This document shows positions 22,528 to 35,100 of a stretch of 64,000 bases of DNA, in pieces. Position 1 is the stretch's first letter; every line of letters begins with the position of its first letter. The position numbers and the translations under genes were made by a program. Source of the DNA: Amyelois transitella (taxonomy: Eukaryota > Arthropoda > Insecta > Lepidoptera > Pyralidae); assembly GCF_032362555.1 (NCBI RefSeq), contig NC_083520.1, positions 7,626,001 to 7,690,000 of the forward strand, read 5' to 3'. The notes under the pieces were generated by a model. It did not search any database. It worked only from the letters and a program-made list of their open reading frames with translations, and was not told where the DNA came from.

Positions 22528-22795
22528 AAGCATGTACCGTGGTTCCCGGCACCAATAGAAAAAAGAATAGGACCATTTCATCTCTTTCCCACGGATGTCG
22601 TAAAAGGAGACTAAGTGATAGACTTATAAACTTTGGATTCTACTTTTAGGCGATGGGCTAGCAACCTGTCACTATATGAATCTCAATTCTATCGTTAAGC
22701 CAAACAGCTGAACTTGATCTTTTAGTCTTTCAAGACTGTTGGATTTGTCTACCCCGCAAGGGAAAAAGACGTGGTTATTTGAATGTATGTAAGAG
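22528..22795 (+). mobile_element. SINE-like repeat family B (best copy)
   Basis: About 265 bases running from GTGGTTCCCGGCACC to CTACCCCGCAAGGGAAAAAG and a TGTATGTA tail. Other copies: 18668-18870 and 41545-41806 (plus strand). Pieces occur at 17055-17120, 33125-33165, 34500-34590, 42715-42760 and, reversed, 60960-61030. The tail closely resembles that of LINE family A. Confidence 0.7.
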
Positions 22796-22860
22796 GCAGA
22801 CAGATGAAACTGTAGATGAGGTAAGAAAAAACTTTAGTCACGTCACATAATTAACATTTA

Positions 22861-23322
22861 TTATTTTTTCTCACTGAGTTTTTCTTCTACTAATTTCACC
22901 CATGCTTCATATTGTTCATTATCAGCATCATCTAATTCATCACAAAACTTATCAATATCTTCATCTCTAATGTTGGCTTCATCTTCATCAAGAATTTCTT
23001 TTTCTACTGTTTCTTTATTTACATTGTTGCATATTTGTTGTACCGCTTTAGCGGATTTTTCAGGAGAATCGCCGGTTGTGGAGAGTTTTCGCTTTTTCAC
23101 TTTTTTTAAGTCATCTCTATTTGTACTTCTTTGATCAATACGATTACTTTCGCAAACATCATTTTCGAAAAGGTCTGTTGTATTTGACTGTTGACTAGGT
23201 CTCGTATCAGTTTCCGACTCGGCAATCACTTGAATATTTGGAACTGTGCTAAAATTGTTCTTCATTTTCTGAGGTATCATTCTTTTCAGTGTCTTTACCC
23301 TCCTTTTACTCGAATTGCTCAT
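22861..23322 (-). CDS. Unknown acidic-tailed protein, 153 aa
   Basis: Single coding exon starting MSNSSKRRVKTLKRMIPQKM with a basic N-terminus, a polar middle containing KKVKKRKLS (possible nuclear localisation signal), and a strongly acidic C-terminus (DEDEANIRDEDIDKFCDELD) ending in a helical EAWVKLVEEKLSEKK. An acceptor-like TATATTTCAG lies just upstream of the ATG, so a 5' leader intron is likely. The minus-strand poly(A) signal AATAAA (22857-22862) overlaps the stop codon. The composition suggests a nuclear or nucleolar protein, but no family was recognised. An intact, biased reading frame with gene-like signals makes it likely to be real. Confidence 0.65.
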   Translation of the reverse strand: MSNSSKRRVKTLKRMIPQKMKNNFSTVPNIQVIAESETDTRPSQQSNTTDLFENDVCESNRIDQRSTNRDDLKKVKKRKLSTTGDSPEKSAKAVQQICNNVNKETVEKEILDEDEANIRDEDIDKFCDELDDADNEQYEAWVKLVEEKLSEKK

Positions 23323-23339
23323 TTTAGCTGAAATATAAA

Positions 23340-26085
23340 ATAAAACAGATTTATGCGAGTTATAATATAATACAATTATTTTAAACGACTACGTTAATTA
23401 AAAATCATTTAACGATGTGCTAGTAAATGTATGTTTGACCATGATATAAAACAGGTTTACAATAGACAACTTCAATTGTGTCACATTTTAAGAGCATGAC
23501 GAAATTGAGAATATTTGAAATTACTAACAAATATTATGTAAAGTAGATAAAAATGAGGAATTGAACATATTTTTTTTTTTATTTAGTTTTTAAATACAGC
23601 CGATTTGCTTTTATTACATTTTGTGGAAGGCCCAGATGATCTGGTAGATACATCATTTCACGTGTTTGGCACGTTGCCGATACATTTGATCAGGTGCTGT
23701 AGTCAGGTGCCTTGTGTAGTCGTGACTGTTACATTATCGAAATGAAATCTCTCTTAAAATATAATTGAAATTTTGGTTTTCAAGTGCAAATTTGCGAAAG
23801 AGGTGGGGGTGGAAATGTAAACTGAAGCAAAAATTTGATGGCAGCATCGTGTCAACATCGGGTAAATAAGAAAGCAAACATGCTTACGAATGTAGTCTGC
23901 ACTGCATTGCAAAACCAGATACTATGATTACTATGTTGAGATACTATGTTGCGAAGAAAGCAGTCTGCCCGCTGCACACCAATAATAAGTGCAATAAAAC
24001 GAAAATGACTACTGGGAATTCGCAGACGACATTAATAAAATATTTATAGATATTAGGAGGATATTATATTAGACTTCCGTGTTCATTTTGGAAGGAAGTA
24101 AATAATCTACCATTTAACTTTTGATGAAAAATTATACTTATGAATCTGGGGCCGAAGATAATGGAGGGATGCAAGTTTAAGGCTTATTTCTATAAACAAA
24201 CTGTAAACGTCGATAACTCTGATTTAAAGAAGGCGACTTTTGTAGATACTATTGAGTAAGTATATAACTGTATTACAGAGATAATGATACGAATTACCTA
24301 GGAATATCATATTACTTCATTTCTATCATATTGTCTTTGTGAATACATAATTTTCAATTGTTTGAGATTTTGCCAGTTTAAATACTTACAAGTGCTATCT
24401 TCGTCAATTATATAAAGAAGATCGCATTGTTAATTAAAAATTAATAGAAACAAAAAAAAAATATTATTCGTATTATCGTTTGTTTGGGTATATTGATGAA
24501 GTGATCATTAAAAGTACAAAGTGTCATCATCAATTTGTATTATCCCGTGTTACGCCCACGAACAAAGTACATCATAATAATAATCATTAATTTTTATTAC
24601 TTCTTGTTACATAAATAAAAATACCTATTCTCTCTTAATTATAAAAAAATTTGCTGTCGCCATATATTTAAACCATTTCGTTTGACGGTGATGAATAGAT
24701 ACTTCATAGAAAATCTAAATCGGGACCAAGAGATAGGCAAATAGAATCTAATTAAAGACGAGAATAAATTTTATGTGCATTAAATACTGCATCACAAATC
24801 GAAATTACAAGTTATTAAATAACATGTCGAAAAACTACGACGCCAACGTTTGTTTGTCATGTAGGAATAGATGAATTGAATTTTACTGATGTAGGTAATA
24901 AAAGATCCCTACTGCACTTTCGGTGACTATCGCTTACGAGGCTGATTACATTCGAGTAGCTCTGACTTTCCATACAGTCTGATAAAAGGTAGAATAAAGC
25001 CAAACAATATGATGAAATGAAATCTAAATAAATGCGAACTAAGAAAATAAATTATGGCCATGTACAATTTATCAGGGATGGGAAGAGGACGGCTTTGTTA
25101 ACGGTCACGTGTGTTCAATTCAGTGAGCGATTATCACGGATGGTTAAAGGAAATGGAAACTACTTGTTCTTGTCGGAAGCTACATGTCCTCGACAGCTAC
25201 GGCCGAAATTATTAGACCGTTAGTTACGATGTCGACGGAAGTATCTAGGTTAATTGTTACTGATAGCTTTAAGCTCTGTGTTCAAGCTCGTGTTCCAAGA
25301 TTTTGTGTCTTTAATTGTACTATATGAATACGTTTTCATATCAATATTTATAATTTATTCACGTAAGAGCATATTGAGCTGAGTGTTTACTTATTGATTT
25401 AGTAGTTGCTAGTTTTCTTGTACAATGCTTGCTTGTTAATATGCACCATAAAATCCTCAGGCGACCCTGTGTCAGGCAAGCAATCGTTCTTCAAAAAAAC
25501 TTTTATAAATGTTTTCATTCCTCCGGCTTTGAAGCCAGCTGAGAGTGGTGTATACTATACGGTACTGAGTTGAAAGATAGAACAAATTTTTGTTAGCTCT
25601 TTGTTGTGAGTTGAAAAATATAAACAAAGTAGATTTTTCTTTGAATTCAGGTATTTAACATTCCGTTCTCTGGTTCGTTTAAACGTTGAAAGATATCAAA
25701 AATACGCAAATAAATCGACCGTGAAGCAGACTGTTTACATGTTCGGAAACAGACACAAGTTGCTGGTTATCTTTCAAGCTAATATTGACAAGTGAAATTT
25801 ATTAACACTAAGTCAGTAGATTGTTGAAGTGTATGATAAACAATATGCCGCTCGTTTAGATAACGTATCCACATTACGTAACGTCCAGGCGGTAAGCAAG
25901 CGTGCGCCGCGGCCACAAGACCGGAGTTTGCGTCACTGCCGCGCCGTTCGTCGGCCCGGCCACCCACCGCCCACTCCTCATCTCGCCGGAGATCGTATCG
26001 CCGCAATCGAGCGAAATCTCGAACCGCGTCAACTATAATATTCGTTACAAAAGTCTACAACTCGTGTCTGTCTCAATATTTTTCT
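23340..26085. other. Intergenic region upstream of SHPK
   Basis: Mostly AT-rich sequence without a recognised gene. A possible short plus-strand exon (24145-24252, opening MNLGPKIMEGCKFKAYFYKQ and ending at a GTAAGTATA donor) was seen but could not be connected. 25880-26040 is GC-rich and is the likely SHPK promoter or leader. Confidence 0.4.
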
Positions 26086-26151
26086 ATGAGTGACAACTAT
26101 GGCCTCGAAACAATATATTTTAGGAATGGACATTGGGACAACATCGGTTAA
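26086..26151 (+). promoter_or_regulatory. Overlapping upstream ORF at the SHPK start
   Basis: An ATG at 26086 opens a 21-codon frame that overlaps the SHPK ATG (26099) out of frame and stops at 26151. If the leader includes it, scanning ribosomes would meet it first, which would lower SHPK translation. Confidence 0.4.
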
Positions 26152-27634
26152 AGTATGTGTTTACGACCCCGAAACGAACGAAGTGGTTGCTAAGCAAAAC
26201 AAGGATACTGCGGCTAACATACCCAGCGATCAAGGAATAGAAGGAAATAAGCAAGATGTCCCGAAAATAGTGTCGGCTGTACATTACTGTGTTTCGCGAC
26301 TTCCTAGAGATGTATTGCGACATGTCACCAAGATTGGCGTATGCGGTCAGATGCACGGCGTCGTGTTGTGGAATGATGGGTAATTTATTAATTCATTACT
26401 AAAAAGTTTGCTGAGGCTGAGCATATAGGTACTTGTAGCCTGCTCAGATAATGTATGATAGATTTATTAAAGGTGCGTTACAGCAAATTTATAATTTAAA
26501 ATCATTATTGTATAATTATTTTTTTAATTATTTTTCAGAGCTTGGGAAAAGGTTGAAAAGGATGGTATTGTTATGAGATTTGAAGCAACAAGGGAAAAAA
26601 TGTCTGCTTTATATACTTGGCAAGACACAAGATGCAAACCAGACTTTTTAGAATCCCTTCCTAAACCAGATTCCCATTTACAATGCTATTCTGGTTATGG
26701 ATGTGCTACACTGTTGTGGATGCTGAAACACAAGCCGGAGAAGCTAAAGAATTTCAAATATTCCGGTACAGTTCAGGATTTTGTAGTGACTATGCTCTGT
26801 GCTTTGGAGACACCAATCATGTCTGACCAAAATGCTGCTAGTTGGGGATATTTCAACACAGAGAAAAACCAATGGAATAGTGATATTCTTAAGTCTATTG
26901 ATTTCCCAGTAAATCTACTGCCAAAAATTGCGAAAAGTGGTGAATTTGCTGGGAAACTAAGTACCACTTGGAATGGAATACCAGAAGGAACACCAGTAAG
27001 TGCAGCACTTGGTGATCTCCAGTGTTCAATGCTGGCCACTCTGGAGAATGAGCAGGATGCTGTGTTAAACATATCAACGTCGGCACAACTGGCTATTGTT
27101 GTTAAAAACATCACAGACATGGGTTGCAAAACTATTGAACATTTGCCATACTTCAAGAATAATTATTTAGTGGTTGCTGCATCACTAAATGGTGGAAATG
27201 CCCTAGCTACATTTGTAAAAATGTTACAACAGTGGATGTTGGAACTCGGAGCACCAATACCACAAGCAAAAGTGTGGGAAAAGTTGATAGCTCTGGGGTT
27301 GGAAGCTCCACAATCCAGTATGAAGATAAGTCCTCTACTTTTAGGTGAAAGACATGACCCAACCGCTAAGGCATCAGCTGTGAACATTGATCTCTCTAAC
27401 ATTCAATTAGGTCAAGTGTTCAGGTCCCTTTGTGATGGGCTTGTAGAAAATCTACACTTTATGATGCCAAAAGAGATTTTAAGAAATGCAAATATAAAGA
27501 GAATAGTTGGTAATGGGTCTGGATTATCAAGGAATGCTGTATTGCAGAGGGCTGTAGAGCATTATTACAGTTTGCCTTTAGAGTTCACATCAGGGGGAGA
27601 TGCAGCAAAGGGTGCCGCAATTGCTGTTATGTAA
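26099..27634 (+). CDS. SHPK: Sedoheptulokinase (FGGY-family sugar kinase)
   Basis: Phosphorylates sedoheptulose to sedoheptulose 7-phosphate, feeding the non-oxidative pentose phosphate pathway. Two exons, 26099-26379 and 26539-27634; 1377 bases, 458 aa, against 478 in human SHPK. The N-terminal phosphate-binding motif of FGGY kinases is visible (GMDIGTTSVKVCVYD), then GVCGQMHGVVLWNDG, TWQDTRC, and SAALGDLQCSML. The C-terminal adenosine-binding region has RIVGNGSGLSRNAV and SGGDAAKGAAIAV. MDIGTTSVKV with GQMHG separates it from glycerol kinases; the whole pattern is closest to SHPK and not xylulokinase. The start ATG at 26099 is chosen because it directly precedes the conserved strand. A poly(A) signal is at 27721-27726. 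Confidence 0.92.
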
Positions 27635-27726
27635 ATAATGTGTCCAATAGAATGCCTTTACTTTAAAATTAATTTTAAGTTAGATATGTTGTGTAGAACA
27701 TGAAACATAAAATATTTATTAATAAA

Positions 27727-28944
27727 CTAAAGTTCTCTAAACTATTTAATTTTAATTCACACTACATAATATGATGAAAATTTTAGAATAGTCCTTGGAG
27801 TAACGTCATTTTGGTTAAGCCTTGTGGAAATACAAGTAATTAAAATATAAAAGTCCAAGTATCAAAATTCACATGCATTAGCTTAATGAGCTGCTAGTGT
27901 GTTTAAAGTATATATAATAATAATTTGTTTTCAGAACCACAATACCATTTCAAAAGGTAAAAAAGGGTTGTTTCATATTTATCATCATTACAGTCAGTAC
28001 AAAACATCGTGAAGAAACCTGCACATTCAGGCAACTGAATGTGTAACCACGATCCAATACCGGTTTAGTTTACCTGTAAAGGTTGTAGTGGTCAGCAAGG
28101 AATCGCTCTTTGTATAAATCCTGTCAATAGATTTCTGTGTAGTATATTATAACGCCAAAGCTTCATTAAACAACAGTGGAAATGGGAATGCTTGGAACTA
28201 TATTTATCGAATTCTAATTTCTAAGTTGAACGATTTAATGATCATCATCAAATAGACTAGGTAGGTACAAAAAATTACAGATAACTATAGGTATAGGTAC
28301 CAGAGGACAAGACCTGGCATTGCCAATGCCAACATAGGTAGATCTGATTTCTCAAAACTATGAAATGTTTATATAAATTACTTGTTATGTTTCGCTTACC
28401 TTTTGAATTTTCCATAATTTTAGTGAGGTTATCCTTATGTTTAATGCATGTGTATATCACAGATATTAATATAGATTAAGCCTTGCATATGGATGGTTTA
28501 TGGTGTGTGTCTAACTGTCTACTATATATCTCAGGTAGGTTGTACCTAAATATTCTCCTCATGAAGTGAATCCCACGTGAATCTTCTTGGAATCCTCCAA
28601 CCAATGATTGGTTGGAGCATTGGTTACCAATGGAATTCCAAACCAAAGTCCAAATAAATATATCAATGTCAACGTCAAGAGAGTTATCAGATCAGCTGCA
28701 TTTCCAATATATGTCACTGTCACAGAAGTCACCACGACACGCGCGCGTCATCGTCATGACTGATTCAAGAATGTCTGCTATCCTTCAGATTTCCTCTGCT
28801 ATTTACCAAGCAAGCAAAGCAATCTAAAATGAAAAGCAAATGCATGTATTTTATGAAACAAAATTAAAGAAATATTTGTATGTGAAGATAACAAATTTAA
28901 AGTTCGGTACTAGTAATTTTTGAAAGCAGCGCACTTAAAGTGAT
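27727..28944. other. Intergenic region with a dispersed repeat
   Basis: 27980-28135 contains TCGTGAAGAAACCTGCACAT and GTGTAACCACGATCCAATAC, typical of a dispersed lepidopteran repeat. 28594-28617 is a small palindrome (11-base arms). The rest is the presumed UBIAD1 promoter; no gene was seen. Confidence 0.45.
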
Positions 28945-29946
28945 ATGGAAAGTGATAAAAAATCTGAAGATATGGATAATATTACAACAGCTGATGGGAA
29001 TCTTTTAGAGCAGCCCAAGGAAGTAACTGTACATGCTCGGAATCCATTGATAAAAATGCGCACTTATGTTTTAGCGTTACGCCCGTGGTCGCTGAGTGCC
29101 AGTTTATTACCCACGCTATTGGGCGCCGCTCTAGCGTACCGGTTGCCTGGGGACGCCGGCTTCAGCTGGGTCACGTTGCTGCTCACACTGTGCACGGTTA
29201 TTTTAGTGCACGGCGCCGGCAATGTCGTAAATACATATTTTGATTTTGTCAAAGGAATAGATAACCGTAAATCTGATGACAGAACATTAGTGGACCATAT
29301 TCTAAGTATAGATGAAATTGTTTCACTTGGTGCTATTTTATACCTGGCGGGCTGTGCGTTTTTTGTTCCACTCGTCATCTCCTCACCTGCTCGAATGGAA
29401 CACTTAGCTTTAGTTTATTTTGGAGGGCTGTCATCTTCATTTTTATACACTGGAGGCATTGGTTTAAAGTACATAGCTCTGGGAGATATACTAGTTTTAG
29501 TCATATTTGGACCAGTGTCAGTAGTGTTTTCATTTCTAGCACAAACAGGAAGAGTGGATTGGCAAATTATATCTTATGCAATTCCACTTGCATTAAACAC
29601 AGAAGCAATACTACATAGCAATAATACACGAGATTTGGAAACAGATTGTAAAGCAGAGATTGTAACATTGGCTATATTAATTGGTAGAACAGCTTCTTAT
29701 TTATTGTATGCTTTTCTATTATTTATTCCATATATAATGTTTGTTGTAGCATCAGTTCGATGCTCTCTATGGTTTCTGCTACCTATCTTGACACTTCCTA
29801 GGGCATTTGAAATTGAAAGGAGGTTTAGGAATCCAGACACAATGCGCTATGTTCCTCGGCAAACAGCCAGGCTGAACTTTTACTTTGGTATGTTATACAT
29901 GATCTCATGTTTATTTGCTAATAGACTTCCTTTCCTACTCAGGTAG
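28945..29946 (+). CDS. UBIAD1: UbiA prenyltransferase domain-containing protein 1
   Basis: Membrane prenyltransferase that makes menaquinone-4 (vitamin K2) and is linked to sterol control in vertebrates; the Drosophila orthologue is heixuedian. A single uninterrupted exon encodes 333 aa, near the human length of 338. Both Asp-rich Mg-prenyl diphosphate motifs are present: GAGNVVNTYFDFVKGID (about residue 90) followed by RKSDDRTLVD, and HSNNTRDLETDCKAEIVTLA (about residue 225). Several hydrophobic membrane segments are visible (LVYFGGLSSSFLY, ILVLVIFGPVSVVFSFL, LLYAFLLFIPYIMFVV). The N-terminal 35 residues are polar and divergent. No introns interrupt it. A poly(A) signal is at 30084-30089. 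Confidence 0.95.
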   Translation: MESDKKSEDMDNITTADGNLLEQPKEVTVHARNPLIKMRTYVLALRPWSLSASLLPTLLGAALAYRLPGDAGFSWVTLLLTLCTVILVHGAGNVVNTYFDFVKGIDNRKSDDRTLVDHILSIDEIVSLGAILYLAGCAFFVPLVISSPARMEHLALVYFGGLSSSFLYTGGIGLKYIALGDILVLVIFGPVSVVFSFLAQTGRVDWQIISYAIPLALNTEAILHSNNTRDLETDCKAEIVTLAILIGRTASYLLYAFLLFIPYIMFVVASVRCSLWFLLPILTLPRAFEIERRFRNPDTMRYVPRQTARLNFYFGMLYMISCLFANRLPFLLR

Positions 29947-32149
29947 TAAAGTGTATTTGCGTGCTTGTGTTTGCTTGCTGCACAATGTATCACAGATATC
30001 AGTATTTAAATGTTTAATGAGCCAATGTATTAGACAGAGGTTGTGCTTCATAAATTTTGAAATATTGGCACAAGTGTTGTAAGAATAAATAATAATGTCA
30101 AAGATTCCTATCACCACTTGTATGGTAATATTGTGTTGCCTAAACAGAGTGATTGTGCCTGATAAGAATAACAAAGTGAGGCATTTGACAATGTTGTAAA
30201 CAAGCTTGGATTATTGAAATTGCTGTTGCTTATGGATAACTACCTCTATTATAGATTTATGAATTTGGGAAAATGGACTTTTGTATTTTTATAATCATGT
30301 AAGAGACTGGGAATCATGAAAATTGTATATAAAGGTATTTATTGAAATATATCCTAAGTACATACATCATAATGAAATCTCATAATTATTAGCTGTGTTT
30401 GTACATTGACAATAATAATTTATATTTTAAACTAGTTTTTTAAGTATTAAGTCAAATATATAGTTTACTTAAATATTTTTATTTTTTTAATTATGAAGAC
30501 CCCCTCAAAATCTTGTAGGTACCTACTCAGAATATTTCAACAGTCAACAGTAGATCTATGTTGACAGAGTAGTGACTGTCAACATACACAGAATGTTTCT
30601 TATGTGGTAAGTCACTTATGTCACACACCAACTGTTAATCATCCTGAAGAAATTGAAGGGCTCAGCCAATAGCAAAGAAGAATCTTAATTACGCAAAACA
30701 AAGATTTCACAGATTAGAGCATAAATACAACCTCAGACTGAACATCATCAGAGCCGCGGTTCCCCAGGCGTAAGCGGAACACCTAGGCTAGCTCTTCCCT
30801 TTGAGGCGGTAGTAGCCTAGTCCCCTGCATAGTCTTTGAAAACCTTACTCAAAAAAACATTTCTGCAAGGTGAATTGTGAAAAAAGAAAAACAAATACAT
30901 TATTTATTATTATATTTTATTGACATATCAACATAAGAGACCTCTAGCATATTCTTCATAATATAAAGATACAAGTCAAATTATTATACAATGAGACCAA
31001 GTAATTTTAAAGAAATGGACTTACATTAGGAATGCCTGATCTAAACCATTATGTAGACATACTGGCAGTGACAGAGGATATTTGAAAATCGAATAATCTG
31101 TTTAACACTACTATATTATATTGTGGTTATTCTATTCTAATCATATGTGTAAGTGAATGTATTGATTATGTTATGAGTTCTATTTGCTAATCCCAAGTGA
31201 ACATCCATTTCAAGACATTGATATCTGTTATCTAAAAGGAACATAATCACATTGACATAATAAAGATACAAATAATAGTTATGTCAGCTAACAAAAACTA
31301 AACATAATATCACTAAAATCTGTGTATTCAAATCCATAAAATAAATTCATTTTGCACAAAAATAAAAGTCTTCAACATTCCATACAATAACCTAATGTTT
31401 ATATATTTCAGTGTAAGTATATCATTAGTTATACTAATGTTGGACTAATTAATCTAAAATAGAAATGACTTTCATGCTGTGTAGTGGAGCTTTATTACCA
31501 AATGCAATATAATTGGCTCGTATTTCTCAATATGTTACGTTATAGTGAGCATTCTCGTTCAAAACATTTCAGGGTCAACCAATGCAGACCAGACTTGGTA
31601 TTTCTTGAAATTTAGGCCTTCACATGTGATGTGATTATACATAATATATCAATTTAATACTATGATTTTATTTGAATTACTTTAATATTTTGCCAAATAT
31701 TGACATATAAAGGAAATAGTAAATTTTAGAAGTAAAAGATACAATATGGGTTCCATAAAAATATTCCACTTAGTTTTACAGCTTAGCATTTGTGCGCAGA
31801 ATGCAACTTCAAAATATCGTCGTAAGTAGATAATAAATTAAAATAAAAAAGTATATAACCAATAATTTTAGTTCTGATTAAATTTACATATATTACGTAC
31901 AACATTATTTCACTTTATTATTCAAGATATTTAAAACTCTTTCATTGGTGAGTTGTCATTCTGCTCATAAACGTCTGAAAAGATCACCATGTCGCCACAT
32001 CCATGTTATAATAGCCGGTGCATGATGATGCACATGCGCATTTAATCTCACATTCTCATGGACAATAGTCCGTACACTGGAAATATCCAGGAAGTCTTTC
32101 TACATGCATTACGTTATATACATCAGACTTTATTGTTGGCTTAGGATTC
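29947..32149. other. 3' untranslated and intergenic sequence between UBIAD1 and UBE4B
   Basis: AT-rich, with no convincing exon. It contains the UBIAD1 3' end and, on the minus strand, the UBE4B 3' untranslated region (possible minus-strand AATAAA at about 31915 and 32130). Confidence 0.5.
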
Positions 32150-35100
32150 TTATGACGACGTTGAAGCTTTCTTCTCGCGTTGCCATTGACTGATCTTTTC
32201 TTTGAGTTCTGTAGCTGTAAAAAATAATACGAAAAATAGAAATAAATTCAAGTATGTACCTATCAGTATTAGTATAGGTGGTCTTATAAACTACTCATTG
32301 AGGGTGTTAAAGGTAGATTTTACACGTGTAAATTTTTGTATCATTTCGTCAATCAAGGTATAATTGTGAAGTTGTCGTTGTTGAAGAAAATGCTGCAGTG
32401 CAGTTTGTTACCGCTTCTTCTGCACTGACGCTTTGGAAGCGGCAGTAAACTTAGTTTTAAGTAATTTATTTGACGTCAACCAATGTTGTGAAAAATTATG
32501 ACAATTATTAAGTGACATTGAAGTGTCCGATGCTAATGAATAAAAGTTTTTGCGACGCTTTTCGATAGAAGATGAACAAGCGCCAGTGGATGTATTTACC
32601 TGGACGCAGCTGGTCTTCGGAGAGCGGCTGCCGGTTGAAGGGGTCGGTGGCGCTGTTCAGCAAGTGCCGCAGTATCACAGATCTGTCCATCACCTGAAAA
32701 CCAACGAGTTGCTTTTCACATGTTTATTGATACATATTTGGTATCGTTTATGTACATTGAATGACTTATTTGTCAGTTAAAATATACAAATTACACACAC
32801 ATTGTACGGATTTCCATACCATTTATGGGGTGCCGTATTCAATAGGTAAATCCCGAGCTTAAAAAGCCTCTTTCAAGCAGAAAAAAATTCAGATAATTAA
32901 CCTAACATTTTGAATTTTAAAGAATGTTACATATTTAATTATGAATGCAGGAATTTGTGCTGGTTATTTTTGGCAATCATCTGATAAAGATACAAATATC
33001 ATGCTTCTGTTCCAGAGGCATATACAGACACTACATTTTATTTTCAAATTTGACAACCTTCGATGAAACTTCAAAGAAATAAAAAATCAACCAATGGAAA
33101 AACTATATATAATATATAAACTTGGAATTCTTTTAGATGGGATAGCAACCTGTCACTATTTGAATATATATATTTTGAATATATATATATATATGTACGT
33201 AGATAACAATCTATATACCTTTCCGGAGGGCAGAAGAACGGGGTCCGTCATGAGCGTGTCCATGAGCGGGTCGCGGAACTCCTCCGGCGCGTCCGCGAAC
33301 TCGTCGCTCAGGTGCTGATTCGACACTGAAACGAACAACCACCGCTCAATAAACTTTAGTAGTATATGTCTATGCTAAAATAATTTTCTATCAGTCAACC
33401 TCTTTGAACAAGGTTGATTGATGACTAATGTCAATGGACATTAGTCATCAATCAACCTTTAGTAAATGGCAAACAGATAAAGAATCAGGAATAAATTTAA
33501 CAATGATATCAAAACATCAGTTTTAAAGCACGATCTAATATCGGGGTGACACGTCACATTCAAATCCTTTTGCTAACGGGTGGCGGCGTCTCTCCTTCAA
33601 TAAGGGTATAAACTTTATAAAAGTGCCTGTAGACAAACTTGATTCCTCGATGATTTGGTTTGAATGAAAGTCATGTTTTTCTCCAGGTCACAGTATATAA
33701 AATACAAAATAAAGGCCCGAGCACACCAAAGTAGATTTTTAGGGTAACATAGTTTGAAAGCGGGCCCGCATCAGGCTGTAATACAAGAGTCTACAAGAGG
33801 TTGAGCACTTCAAGCGTTTCAATTTGATGTGACGAGATGTCGCGGGTTCGCTTTCACTCTGAGCTGTTTCTGACCTTAACTTTTTACATGACACATACAC
33901 GTATCTTGATCAAATTAAGGACGTCCTGGTAAAGGGTCAGGTCAAAAGTACCCGAAACCGCCGAGCTTGCATGAAGAGAGTTATGAATGTGGATGAAGCG
34001 AAGGAAGTATGCAGAGATCGTGGCAAGTGGAAAGAGGTAGGCTCTGTCTACCCCTCCGGGAAAGAGGCGTGATTTTATTTTATGTATGTATGTATGTACG
34101 TATGTCAATCATACCTACATGGCGCTCACATAACATAACACAAGGCAATACAATATTTACCGGCAATCTGATACGCGTTGTCCGCCAGCACCTTGAACTG
34201 TTCGATCTCGGCGCACGTCTTGATGCACGCTTTCGACAGCCGCGCCGCCGCCTCCTCAAATAGCTCTTTGCGGAATGATCTCTGTAACATTAACAAGTAT
34301 TTGTTTAATTTGTATGCACAAACATCAATTCGTATAGGATTCATGTAAGTTTCAGTTATTGTAAATAGTTACATTTCTTTGTTGTAGCTTCTTTTTGCAA
34401 CTTGTATAAAATCGTTAATAACAAATGTAATACTTATTCACGGTTAGTTTATCGACTTTTTTGTAAAAATCATGTATGTCACACAAATTTGGCCATCAAA
34501 TGACCATTTCTATCATTCAACCATACAGCTGAACGTGGTCTTTCAGTCTTTTCGAGACTGTTGGCTCTGTCTCGTAACGGCATATTTTTATTTATATATA
34601 GATAGTATCATTAAGATAGTATCCCGTAACACAAGTACGGAACTTACTTTGGTGCTAGTTCAAACTGTGTGATTTGTCCCATACCTATATAGCTAATCAT
34701 TTATTTTTGTATGTGTATTGAAAGCAATCCTAGACAGTCCTAATAGCAAGTAATGATCGTTGAAATATAGAGTAACACTAGAGGTACCTCGTCGGCGGCG
34801 AGCGCGGCGTGGAAGACGGGCGAGTCGAGGTGCAGGTAGATGTTGACGAGCTGCGACAGCAGGCGGCGCGGCTCCCAGCCATACTTCTCCGGCCGCCGGA
34901 CCTGCCGCGTACAATGTACATACTGATATTACAATTTCTTTTGCAAATAGAGGGATACCACCATTGATATCCTCCTTTTTTGAAGTCGGTTAAATTTCTA
35001 AAACCTTCACTGTAACAAACACTTTCCTGAAAACCGAATCGATAACGGTTCAACGAAACCCGAGATATTCGCGGAAAAACACATACAAATGCAAACCTGC

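Noticed and set aside
25032-25223. 63-aa plus-strand ORF
   Set aside because: Short, isolated, no splice or family signals.
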